Assembly (NCBI RefSeq): GCF_029889805.1
Contig: NZ_JARANT010000003.1
Coordinates: forward strand, 1 to 55,178
DNA: 55,178 bases
Direction of reading: 5' to 3'
Source: Halorubrum sp. Boch-26
Lineage (GTDB): Archaea; Halobacteriota; Halobacteria; Halobacteriales; Haloferacaceae
The position numbers and the translations under genes were made by a program. The notes under the pieces were generated by a model. The model was not told the origin of the DNA. It ran no database searches and saw nothing but the letters and a program-made list of their open reading frames with translations. This document shows, one piece after another, positions 17,351 to 25,499 of this stretch (its first letter is position 1; each line of letters starts with the position of its first letter).

Positions 17351-18859
17351 ATGGACTTCACAGGCACGATTCGGGACCGACACGAACAGGCGCACGGTGA
17401 AATCGCTGAGCTCGACTTCGGGGCGTACATCGACGGCGGGACGCGACCGGCGAGTGACGGAGAGACGTTCGAACCGACCGACCCGTCGGTCGACGAGCCG
17501 ATAACGGCCGTCGCGCGGTGCGGCGGCGAGGAGGTCGACGACGCCGTCGCGGCGGCCGACGCCGCGTTCAACGACGGCTGGGGAGCGATGGACGCGGGCG
17601 AGAGAGCCGAACTGCTTCGCACGTGGGTCGACGAACTACGGGACAACGTCGACGAGCTGGCGTTGCTGCAGACGCTGGAGATCGGCAAGCCGCTCGCGTA
17701 CGCGAAGGCAGACATCGAGAACGGGCTCGACTTCTTCGAGTACTACGCGAACGTCTCGGTCGCGCAGGAGGGCGAGTACGTTCCGACCGGGACGGATTCG
17801 CACGCGTACGTCCGGCAGGAGCCGTACGGCGTCACGGGACAGATCCTCCCGTGGAATTACCCGATCCTGCTGATGGGGTGGAAGGTCGGGGCGGCGCTGG
17901 CGGCCGGGAACACGACGGTCGTCAAGCCACCGAGTCCGGCCCCGCTGTCGGTGATCCGGGCCGCGCAGCTGGCCGACGGCGTCCTCCCCGACGGTGTGAT
18001 AAACGTTGTTCCGGGCTCCGGAGCCGACGTGGGCGAACCGATCATCGACCATCCCGACGTGGAGAAGGTGTCGTTCACGGGGTCCGTCCCGGTCGGCCAG
18101 TCGATCATGCGGACCGCCGCGGACAGCGTGACGCCCGTAACGCTCGAACTGGGCGGCAAGAACCCGTTCGTCGTCTTCCCGGACGCCGACATCGAGGAGG
18201 CGGCCGCGAACGCCGCGACCGGCGGGATGTACAACGCGGGCCAGTCCTGCGATTCGGCGACACGGCTCCTCGTCCACGAGGACGTGAAAGACGAGTTCGT
18301 CGACGCGTACCTCGACGAACTCGCCGGCTGGGAACCCGGTGATCCGCTCGAAGACGGAGCGGCGATGGGTCCGCTGGCTTACGAGGGCCACCGTCAGAGC
18401 GTCGACGACTACGTCGAAGTGGGTCGCGACGAGGGAGCGACAGTCCTCAGCGGCGGCGAGGCCCCGGAAGGCGACGAGTACGCCGACGGCGCCTTCTACC
18501 AGCCGACAGTCTTCGACGACGTCGACCCGGACATGCAGATCGCTCAAGAGGAGGTGTTCGGCCCGGTGCAGTTCCTCATGACGTTCTCGGACTACGCGGA
18601 GGCGATCGAGATCGCGAACGGCGTCGACTACGGACTCACGGCGGGAATCGCGACCGAGAACCCGTCCGTGGCCCACCGCGCGGCCGCCGACGTCGAAGCG
18701 GGGAGCGTCTGGGTCAACCAGTACTTCGGAACGGTTCCCGGCACGCCCTTCGGCGGGTTCAAGCAGTCCGGGTTCGGCCGCGAGTGCGCACAACAGGCGC
18801 TCGAAGAGCATACCCGATCGAAGTCGGTCAATCTCGCGCTCGACGAACCGCCGTACTGA
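17351..18859 (+). CDS. NAD(P)-dependent aldehyde dehydrogenase, betaine/aminobutyraldehyde type
   Basis: This 502-residue enzyme of the aldehyde dehydrogenase superfamily oxidises an aldehyde to the acid. Cofactor binding is seen in ILPWNYPILLMGWKVGAALA and FTGSVPVGQSIM; the general base lies in LELGGKNPFVVF and the catalytic Cys in AGQSCDSATR; the end has PFGGFKQSGFGRE. The pattern is closest to betaine-aldehyde and aminobutyraldehyde dehydrogenases. It follows the ABC ATPase by 126 bases. An imported amine turned into an amino-aldehyde by the oxidase or aminotransferases would be a natural substrate; that link is inference. Confidence 0.85.
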   Translation: MDFTGTIRDRHEQAHGEIAELDFGAYIDGGTRPASDGETFEPTDPSVDEPITAVARCGGEEVDDAVAAADAAFNDGWGAMDAGERAELLRTWVDELRDNVDELALLQTLEIGKPLAYAKADIENGLDFFEYYANVSVAQEGEYVPTGTDSHAYVRQEPYGVTGQILPWNYPILLMGWKVGAALAAGNTTVVKPPSPAPLSVIRAAQLADGVLPDGVINVVPGSGADVGEPIIDHPDVEKVSFTGSVPVGQSIMRTAADSVTPVTLELGGKNPFVVFPDADIEEAAANAATGGMYNAGQSCDSATRLLVHEDVKDEFVDAYLDELAGWEPGDPLEDGAAMGPLAYEGHRQSVDDYVEVGRDEGATVLSGGEAPEGDEYADGAFYQPTVFDDVDPDMQIAQEEVFGPVQFLMTFSDYAEAIEIANGVDYGLTAGIATENPSVAHRAAADVEAGSVWVNQYFGTVPGTPFGGFKQSGFGRECAQQALEEHTRSKSVNLALDEPPY

Positions 18860-18933
18860 TCGCGTAGGGCGAGGCCAATTTCAGTCGATAAGCGGTGAAC
18901 ACCCGTTGGTATTCCCCTTTGGATCGCAGATGG

Positions 18934-18948
18934 CCGAATATAATTCGG
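18934..18948. promoter_or_regulatory. Inverted repeat CCGAAT-N3-ATTCGG
   Basis: A perfect 6+6 inverted repeat with an ATA spacer lies 67-81 bases upstream of the aldehyde dehydrogenase at 19015, in a 155-base gap. A TATA-like GATTTTTCAT follows at about 18971-18980. The arrangement fits an operator upstream of the core promoter and may be a site for the Lrp regulator; this is inference. Confidence 0.4.
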
Positions 18949-19014
18949 TGAAATGGGGCGTATCGGGAAAGATTTTTCATGGGTGTTGCTGTATGGCCAC
19001 CGAGGACACGACAC

Positions 19015-20442
19015 ATGCGCCAACTGTACATCGACGGAGAGTGGGTCGACTCGGAATCGTCTGCCGGGATCGACGTCGTCTCTCCCGTCTCGGGAGAGGT
19101 CATCGACACGGTCCCGCAAGCGAACGACCGTGACGTGGCGGCCGCGGTCGAGGCCGCGCGCCGAGCCCAGACGGAACTCGAAGGGATGACCGCGTTCGAG
19201 CGCGCGGAGGTGCTCGACGAGGTGACGGACTACTTCGAGGAACACGAGGACGAGATCGCGGAGGGGATCACCGAGGAAGAGGGGAAACCCCTTCACGAGT
19301 CCTACGAGGAGACCGAGTACGTCATCGACTCCAGCGAGGACTACGCTCACGACGCCATCCGCCTGTTCGGCGACGTCGTCCCCTCCGAGTGGCGCGACCG
19401 GTTCGCGTACACGCAACGTGAGCCCTACGGGCCGTGCGCGGTGATCTCCCCGTGGAACTTCCCGCTGGAAATTCCGGGCGGCAGCATCTACTCCGCAATC
19501 GCGACGGCCAATCCGGTCGTGTTCAAGCCGGCGGAAGAGACGCCGCTGACGGCGTACCACATCGCGGAGGCGTTCGCTCAGTCGAGCCTCCCGGACGGCG
19601 CGTTCAACCTCGTCACCGGCGACGGCGACACCGGTGCGGCGCTCGTCGGTAACCGCGACATTCGCCTGATCGCGTTCACCGGCAGCAGCGCGGTCGGCCA
19701 AGAGATCGCGAAGTCGGCGGCCGAGCGCAACGCCCAGTGTCTGTTGGAGCTCGGCGGGAAGGACCCGATCGTCGTCCTCGACGACGCGGACGTGGAGCAC
19801 GCGGCCGACAGTATCGTCACGGGCAGCAACTGGAACGCGGGACAGGTCTGCTGTGCGACGGAGCGCGTCATCGCGACCGAAGGCGTCCACGACGATCTCG
19901 TCGACGCCATCGTGGAGCGAACTGAAGACCTCGTGCTCGGTGACCCCTTCGAGGACGGGGTCGACGTCGGCCCGATGATCTCCGAGCGAATCCAGTCGAA
20001 GGCCCGCGCTCACTTCGACGACGCCGTGGAGCGCGGCGCGACGGCCCGGACCGGCGGGGAGACGGACGGGCTGTTCTTCACGCCGGCCGTGCTCGACGGC
20101 GTGACCGAGGAGATGGACGTCGCCACCGAGGAGACGTTCGGCCCGGTGACCCCGGTCCTCACCGCGTCGTCGTACGAGGAGGCGATCGAGATCGCGAACC
20201 GCTCGCCGTACGGGCTGCAGGCGGCGGTCTTCACCGATTCGCTGGAACGCGCTCACGACGCCGCGAACCGCATCAAGGCGGGTGGCGTGTTCATCAACGA
20301 GACGAACAACTACTGGGAACGACTGCTCCCGTTCGGCGGCTACGGCGAGAGCGGTTCCGGCGGGCGGTACGGCAGCAAGTGGCACTTAGAAGCTATGACA
20401 CAAGTGAAATCTGTGATGATGAACTACGGAGGCACCGAATGA
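19015..20442 (+). CDS. Aldehyde dehydrogenase, succinate-semialdehyde/lactaldehyde type
   Basis: This protein is 475 residues from the ATG at 19015 (MRQLYIDGEWVDSESS, the usual family start); the frame is open to 18979 but the added residues are not family-like. Motifs are AVISPWNFPLEIPGGSIYSA, FTGSSAVGQEIA, LELGGKDPIVVLDD, AGQVCCATERV (catalytic Cys) and LPFGGYGESGSGGRYG. It should oxidise a semialdehyde to the acid with NAD(P). Its stop overlaps the start of the saccharopine-dehydrogenase-like gene (ATGA), and that gene overlaps the next, so three enzymes are translationally coupled. Confidence 0.85.
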   Translation: MRQLYIDGEWVDSESSAGIDVVSPVSGEVIDTVPQANDRDVAAAVEAARRAQTELEGMTAFERAEVLDEVTDYFEEHEDEIAEGITEEEGKPLHESYEETEYVIDSSEDYAHDAIRLFGDVVPSEWRDRFAYTQREPYGPCAVISPWNFPLEIPGGSIYSAIATANPVVFKPAEETPLTAYHIAEAFAQSSLPDGAFNLVTGDGDTGAALVGNRDIRLIAFTGSSAVGQEIAKSAAERNAQCLLELGGKDPIVVLDDADVEHAADSIVTGSNWNAGQVCCATERVIATEGVHDDLVDAIVERTEDLVLGDPFEDGVDVGPMISERIQSKARAHFDDAVERGATARTGGETDGLFFTPAVLDGVTEEMDVATEETFGPVTPVLTASSYEEAIEIANRSPYGLQAAVFTDSLERAHDAANRIKAGGVFINETNNYWERLLPFGGYGESGSGGRYGSKWHLEAMTQVKSVMMNYGGTE

Positions 20443-21575
20443 GAGTCGTCGCGCTGGGCGGTTGCGGCGCGATGGGTAGAGCGACGTCGTGGGAACTCGC
20501 GGAGAACGAGGCGGTCGACGACCTCCTCATCGCGGACGCGGACATCGACTCCGCAGACGAGTTCGCCACCGAGCTCCCGGGTGACGTCGAGACGGCGCGC
20601 GTCGACGTGACCGATCACGAGAGCGTGGTCGAGACGCTCGCCGACGCCGACGTGGTCGCCAACGCGCTCCCGTACGCGTTCAACGTCGCGGTGATGGAGG
20701 CGTGTCTCGACGCCGACTGTCACTACCTCGACCTCGGCGGGCTGTACCACAAGACGCAGGACCAGCTAGAGTACGACGAGGAGTTCGCCGACGCCGGGCT
20801 GACCGCCGTCCTCGGAATGGGTGCCAGCCCGGGGTTGACGAACATCGCGACCGCGATGGGAGCGAGCCACCTCGACGAGGTCGAATCGATTCACATCCGC
20901 ACCGGCGCGCGCGGCGGCGGCGAGGGGTTCGCCTACTCCGCGAAGACGATCCTCGACGAGCTGACGATGGACCCCGTCGTCTACGAGGACGGCGAGTACC
21001 GGACGCTCGACCCGCTCTCCGGCCGCGAGACGTACACGATGCCGTCGCCGGTCGGCGAGGTCGAGGGGTTCCACAGCATCCACTCGGAGCTGGCGACGAT
21101 GCCGACCACGTTCCCCGGCGTCGACGACGTCGACTTCCGGGTCGCGTTCTCCCCCGACCTCGTCAACATCTGCGACGTGCTGATCGGGCTGAACCTCACC
21201 AGCGAGGAGCCCGTCGAGTACAAGGGCGTCGAGACCTCGCCCCGCGAGTTCCTCGACTGGCACCTCGACCGGCAGCCGAAGCCCGGCCCGGCCGAAGAGT
21301 GGAAGTCCTTCCGCGTCGACGTCGCCGGGACGGAAGACGGCGAACACGCCCAGTACCGGTACTCGACCGTGGTGGAGTCACGCCTCGACGACTGGGGCCT
21401 GAAGGCGACCGCGGTCTGGACCGGCGTCCCGATGGGGATCGCGGCGGTGCTCGTCGGACAGGGTGACGCGACGGCCGCCGGCGCGAAGCCGCCGGAGGAG
21501 CTGTTCGATCCCGAGCAGTTCATCGACGAGCTCGCGGACCGCGAGATCGTCATCGAAGGGGAGCAGATCGAATGA
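20439..21575 (+). CDS. Saccharopine dehydrogenase-like / lysine 6-dehydrogenase-like oxidoreductase
   Basis: This protein is 378 residues from the ATG at 20439, which overlaps the previous stop; the frame extends upstream to 20379 only by chance. The NAD(P)-binding Rossmann fold starts MRVVALGGCGAMGRATSWEL and continues with VVANALPYAFNVAVMEACLD and CHYLDLGGLY. The middle has GMGASPGLTNIATAMGA, shared by saccharopine, lysine 6- and carboxynorspermidine dehydrogenases. Such enzymes deaminate or form secondary amines at a terminal amino group. Its place between two aldehyde dehydrogenases suggests it makes or consumes a semialdehyde. The reaction is unproven. Confidence 0.75.
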   Translation: MRVVALGGCGAMGRATSWELAENEAVDDLLIADADIDSADEFATELPGDVETARVDVTDHESVVETLADADVVANALPYAFNVAVMEACLDADCHYLDLGGLYHKTQDQLEYDEEFADAGLTAVLGMGASPGLTNIATAMGASHLDEVESIHIRTGARGGGEGFAYSAKTILDELTMDPVVYEDGEYRTLDPLSGRETYTMPSPVGEVEGFHSIHSELATMPTTFPGVDDVDFRVAFSPDLVNICDVLIGLNLTSEEPVEYKGVETSPREFLDWHLDRQPKPGPAEEWKSFRVDVAGTEDGEHAQYRYSTVVESRLDDWGLKATAVWTGVPMGIAAVLVGQGDATAAGAKPPEELFDPEQFIDELADREIVIEGEQIE

Positions 21576-23080
21576 GCGTCGAGGGAACCGGCGAACGGGG
21601 CGTCACCGACCTGCACGGCCTCCTCGACCGGCCGATCGCGAACTACGTCGGCGGCGACTGGACGCGCCCGAGCGGCGGCGTCGCCGAGACGGTCGTCGAC
21701 CCGGCGACCGGCGAGACGCTCGGCGAGACGCCGAACAGCACCGAGTCAGACGTCGACGCCGCGGTCGGCGTGGCGGACGAGGCGTTCGAGGAGTGGCGGC
21801 AGGCGCCGGTCGAAGAGCGGATTCAGCCGCTGTTCCAGTTCAAGTCGCTGCTGGAGGAGCACCAGTCGGAGATCGCGGAACTGCTCGTGCGCGAGCATGG
21901 GAAGACGCGGGCAGAGGCCGAGGGCGAGCTCCGCCGCGGGATCGAGAACGTCGAGGTCGCCTGCGGCGCGCCGACGCTGCTGCAGGGCGGGCACCTCCAG
22001 CACGCCGCGCCGGGGATCGACGAGACGGCGGTCCGGCACCCGCTCGGCGTGTTCACCGCGATCACGCCGTTCAACTTCCCCGGCATGATCCCGCTGTGGT
22101 TCCTCCCGTACGCGGTCGCCTGCGGGAACGCGTTCGTCCTCAAGCCGAGCGAGCGGACGCCGTACACGGCGATCGCGCTGTTCGAGCTGCTCGAACGGGC
22201 CGGCTTCCCGGAGGGCGTCGTCTCGCTGGTCCACGGGGGTCCCGACACGGTGAACGCGCTGTTGACGCACGACGACGTGGTCGGGGCCTCGTTCGTCGGG
22301 AGCACGGGCGTCGCGGAACACGTCTACGAGACGGCGGCCGCGAACGGTAAGCGCGTGCAGGCGCAGGGCGGCGCGAAGAACCACGTCATCGTGAGCGACG
22401 CGGCGGACCTGTCGTACGCCGCCGAGAAGACCGTGAGCTCGGCGTTCGCCAACACCGGGCAGCGCTGCCTGGCGAACCCGGTCGCGGTCGTCCACGACGA
22501 CGTGTACGACGAGTTCGCTGAGCTGGTCGTCGACCGAGCCGCGGCACAGACCGTCGGGAACGGCCTCGACGACGGCGTCGACGTGGGGCCGGTCGTCTCC
22601 AGTGAGGCGAAGGCCCGGATCGAGTCCGCCATCGAGACCGGCGTCGAGGAGGGCGCGGAGCTGCTCCTCGACGGGCGCGAGCGGGCCGCCTCCGACGAGG
22701 GGAGCTTCCTCGCGCCGTCGGTGTTCGGCGAGGTGACGCCGGAGATGACGATCGCCACGGAGGAGCTGTTCGGGCCGGTGCTGGCGCTGATCCGCGCCGG
22801 CGACCTGGACGAGGCGATCGACGTCGCCAACCGGAGCCGCTACGGCAACGCCGCGTCCGTCTTCACGAACCGCGGCGACGAGGCGGCGACGTGCCGCCAC
22901 GAGCTGGAGGCGGGGAACGTCGGTATCAACGTCGGGACGGCGGCGCCGATGGCGTTCTTCCACTTCGGGGGACAGAAGGACTCGTTCTTCGGCGACCTCC
23001 ACGCGCAGGCCGAGGACGTCGTCCGGTTCTACACCGACGAGACCGTGTACATCGAGCGCTGGCCGGACCGAGAGGACTGA
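21572..23080 (+). CDS. Methylmalonate-semialdehyde dehydrogenase-like (CoA-acylating) enzyme
   Basis: This 502-residue aldehyde dehydrogenase carries the features of the methylmalonate/malonate-semialdehyde group: FTAITPFNFPGMIPLWFLPY, FVGSTGVAEHVYETAAANGK, the QAQGGAKNHVIV motif replacing the usual ELGGK glutamate, catalytic Cys in NTGQRCLANPVAV and a C-terminal FGGQKDSFFGDLHAQ. These enzymes form acetyl-CoA or propionyl-CoA with loss of CO2. Together with an omega-aminotransferase this is the standard end of beta-alanine breakdown, and beta-alanine is a product of spermidine degradation. The start overlaps the upstream stop by 4 bases. Confidence 0.85.
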   Translation: MSVEGTGERGVTDLHGLLDRPIANYVGGDWTRPSGGVAETVVDPATGETLGETPNSTESDVDAAVGVADEAFEEWRQAPVEERIQPLFQFKSLLEEHQSEIAELLVREHGKTRAEAEGELRRGIENVEVACGAPTLLQGGHLQHAAPGIDETAVRHPLGVFTAITPFNFPGMIPLWFLPYAVACGNAFVLKPSERTPYTAIALFELLERAGFPEGVVSLVHGGPDTVNALLTHDDVVGASFVGSTGVAEHVYETAAANGKRVQAQGGAKNHVIVSDAADLSYAAEKTVSSAFANTGQRCLANPVAVVHDDVYDEFAELVVDRAAAQTVGNGLDDGVDVGPVVSSEAKARIESAIETGVEEGAELLLDGRERAASDEGSFLAPSVFGEVTPEMTIATEELFGPVLALIRAGDLDEAIDVANRSRYGNAASVFTNRGDEAATCRHELEAGNVGINVGTAAPMAFFHFGGQKDSFFGDLHAQAEDVVRFYTDETVYIERWPDRED

Positions 23081-23084
23081 GCCG

Positions 23085-24650
23085 GTGACCGAGCTCCTGC
23101 TGCGCGGCGGCGCCGTGCACGCGTTCGACGACGACCGGACCGTGGCCGAGGCGGTCCTGTTCCGCGACGGTCGCGTCGCCGCCGTCGGCGGCACCGAGAC
23201 CGTCGAGGCGGCCGCGATCGACCCGCGGGTCGTCGACCTGGACGGCCGGACCGTCTTTCCGGGGTTCAACGACGCGCACACCCACCTGCTGTCGGTCGGG
23301 ATCGATCGACTGGAGACCGACCTCGCAGACGCCGCCGACCGCGCGGACGCGCTCTCGATGCTCCGAGAGAACGCGGCGACCACGGATCCCGGCGAGTGGG
23401 TGCTCGGCTACAACTTCGACGAGACGACGTGGCCTGACGGGGACGGACACCTCACCCGAGCCGATCTCGACGCGGTGAGCGATGACCACCCCGTCGCGGC
23501 GATGCGCGTCGACGGCCACGCCGCGGCCGTCAACGGCCTCGCGCTCGACCGAGTCGACCTCGACGGGGTGGAGCGCGACGTGAAGCGCGGCGACGACGGC
23601 GACCCCACGGGCGTGCTCGTGGAGGACGCCGCCGGCCGCGTGAAGCAGGCGACGTACCCGCGCGGGGAAAAGGCCCGCCGCGCGCTCGCGGCGGCGACCG
23701 AGCGGGCGCACGAGCTCGGCGTCACGTCGGTCCAGAACATGTCTGGACTCACCGCGCCGCAGGAGTTCGGGAGCCCGATTCACGCGGCGTTCTTCGGCGC
23801 GTGGCGAGACGGCGATTTGGGGCTTCGCGTGACGTTCTACGTCCATTCCGGGAAGGCGGAGTCGCTGTCGGACCTCGAGATCGCCTCCGGGTTCGGCGAC
23901 GACTGGCTCCGGATCGGCGGGCTCAAGACGTTCTCCGACGGCTCGCTCGGCGCACGGACGGGGAAGATCTCCGGGACGTACGTCGACGACTCCGACAACG
24001 ACGGGACGATGGTGACGACCGAGTCCGAGCTCCGGGAACTGTTCCGGACTGCGGCGCGGGCCGACCAGCAGATCGCCACGCACGCGCTCGGCGACGTGGC
24101 GATCGACACCGTGCTCGACTGCTACGAGGCGGTGCTCGACGACTACCGCGTGCCGGACCCGCGACTCCGGGTCGAACATCTCGAACTGGCCACCGACGCG
24201 GCGATAGCCCGGATGGCCGAGCTCGGAATCGTCGCGAGCATGCAACCGAATTTCCTCCAGTGGGCCGGCGAGGGCGGGATCTACGAGTCCGTCCTCGGGA
24301 GCGAGGCCCGCGGCGCCAACAACCGCTTCCGGAGCGTCACCGACGCTGGCGTCCCGCTCGCGTTCGGCAGCGACACGATGCCGATCGGCCCACTTCGCGG
24401 CATCCACCACGCGGTGAACGCGCCGCACGACGCCCAGCGCCTCTCCGTCGACGAGGCGATCGCAGCGTACACCCGAGACGCGGCGTACGCGGAGTTCACC
24501 GAAGACGAGAAGGGGACGCTCGAACCCGGCAAGCTCGCCGACGCGGTCGTTCTCGACGCTGACCCGTTCGCCGAGCCGGCGTCGATAGCGGATATCGACA
24601 TCGATATCACGATCGTCGACGGTGAAATCGCGCACGGAGACCCGTCGTAG
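23085..24650 (+). CDS. Amidohydrolase family protein, YtcJ-like
   Basis: This protein is 521 residues from a GTG start 4 bases after the dehydrogenase stop, so it closes the catabolic operon. It has the amidohydrolase TIM barrel: GFNDAHTHLLSVG carries the first metal-binding HxH pair, later LATHALGDVA and RVEHLELA carry further His ligands, and AFGSDTMPIGP the final Asp. GTLEPGKLADAVVLDADPF is the beta-sandwich end. YtcJ-like enzymes hydrolyse amide or ring bonds of unknown substrates. A clear paralogue lies at 44589. Its place in this operon suggests it releases an amino compound from an N-acyl or cyclic precursor. Confidence 0.8.
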   Translation: MTELLLRGGAVHAFDDDRTVAEAVLFRDGRVAAVGGTETVEAAAIDPRVVDLDGRTVFPGFNDAHTHLLSVGIDRLETDLADAADRADALSMLRENAATTDPGEWVLGYNFDETTWPDGDGHLTRADLDAVSDDHPVAAMRVDGHAAAVNGLALDRVDLDGVERDVKRGDDGDPTGVLVEDAAGRVKQATYPRGEKARRALAAATERAHELGVTSVQNMSGLTAPQEFGSPIHAAFFGAWRDGDLGLRVTFYVHSGKAESLSDLEIASGFGDDWLRIGGLKTFSDGSLGARTGKISGTYVDDSDNDGTMVTTESELRELFRTAARADQQIATHALGDVAIDTVLDCYEAVLDDYRVPDPRLRVEHLELATDAAIARMAELGIVASMQPNFLQWAGEGGIYESVLGSEARGANNRFRSVTDAGVPLAFGSDTMPIGPLRGIHHAVNAPHDAQRLSVDEAIAAYTRDAAYAEFTEDEKGTLEPGKLADAVVLDADPFAEPASIADIDIDITIVDGEIAHGDPS

Positions 24651-24815
24651 TCGAGCCCGTCCGAGCTGGGTCCGACAGTCGTTCTCGCGGCCCGTTTGCG
24701 TCGGTGGAGCGAGCGGGGGCTTTCGCCCGCGTCCGAAGTCGCGGGGTTCTGCGGTTTATCGCTGTGACGGCACGCGGGAGTACCACGGTTCACGGTCAGG
24801 TCCGCCCCTCCACGG

Positions 24816-24823
24816 CTTTTTAA
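24816..24823 (+). promoter_or_regulatory. TATA element for the aMBF1 gene
   Basis: CTTTTTAA lies 25-32 bases before the ATG at 24848, a standard haloarchaeal core promoter position. It separates this gene from the catabolic block. The rest of the gap 24651-24847 shows nothing further. Confidence 0.55.
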
Positions 24824-24847
24824 CCGTCCGGGTCCACCACTCGCGGT

Positions 24848-25420
24848 ATGGCGAAGTACTCGACGGGCGGTGGCGGCGGCGGCGACGACGGCGACGCCTG
24901 CGAGCTCTGCGGGCGAGAGACCACGGAGCTCCAGCGGGCCACGGTCGCCGGAGCGAAGCTCCTCGTCTGCTCGGACTGTCGTCCCCACGACGACGCCGGC
25001 AACGCTCCCGGGAGATCGGACAAGTCGGGGGGCTCCGGCGGGAGCCGCGGCGGGAGTTCCGGCGAGAGCCCGGGCGGCGCCAGCGCCGAGTCGAGCGGCC
25101 CGGAGAGCCGGAAGAAGGAGCTCGCCCGGAAGCAGGCGAAGATGTACGACTCCGCGACCGGCGACTCCAAGCACTGGGAGGAGGGCGGGACGAACTACGA
25201 GTCCGACCGGCTCCCGTACCTCGTCTCCGGCTACGGCGACGACGTGAGTGCGGCCCGGCAGGCGGCCGGCCTCACCGTCGAAGAGCTCGCCGACGACCTC
25301 GATGTCGACGAGGACGACCTGTTCGCGGTCGAGGACGGCCGCGCAGCGACCGCCGGCGTCGGCGGGTCGGTCGTCCGCGCCGTGGAGGAGCGTCTCGGCG
25401 TCGAGATCGTCGACGAGTGA
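24848..25420 (+). CDS. Archaeal multiprotein bridging factor 1 (aMBF1)
   Basis: This 190-residue protein has an N-terminal zinc ribbon (CELCGRETTELQRATVAGAK..LLVCSDC), a low-complexity Gly/Ser/Pro linker (about 60-85), a short conserved helix (ARKQAKMYDSATG) and a C-terminal Cro-type helix-turn-helix (ARQAAGLTVEELADDLDVDEDDLFAVEDG). This is the standard archaeal MBF1 layout. The eukaryotic counterpart bridges activators to TBP; in archaea it associates with ribosomes and may link transcription and translation. The gene has its own promoter. Confidence 0.9.
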   Translation: MAKYSTGGGGGGDDGDACELCGRETTELQRATVAGAKLLVCSDCRPHDDAGNAPGRSDKSGGSGGSRGGSSGESPGGASAESSGPESRKKELARKQAKMYDSATGDSKHWEEGGTNYESDRLPYLVSGYGDDVSAARQAAGLTVEELADDLDVDEDDLFAVEDGRAATAGVGGSVVRAVEERLGVEIVDE

Positions 25421-25499
25421 CGCGCGTGAGACGACCGCGGTCCCGGCCCCGTATCGCCTCCGAACCGAAACGATCGGTTCTCCGAAGGACGACCCCACC

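Noticed and set aside
18628-20385. Minus-strand open frame of 585 codons opposite the aldehyde dehydrogenases
   Set aside because: Antisense to two well-supported dehydrogenases; the composition is Arg/Val-rich without domain motifs.
22926-24635. Minus-strand open frame of 569 codons
   Set aside because: Antisense to the YtcJ-like amidohydrolase; Arg-rich shadow typical of GC-rich codon bias.
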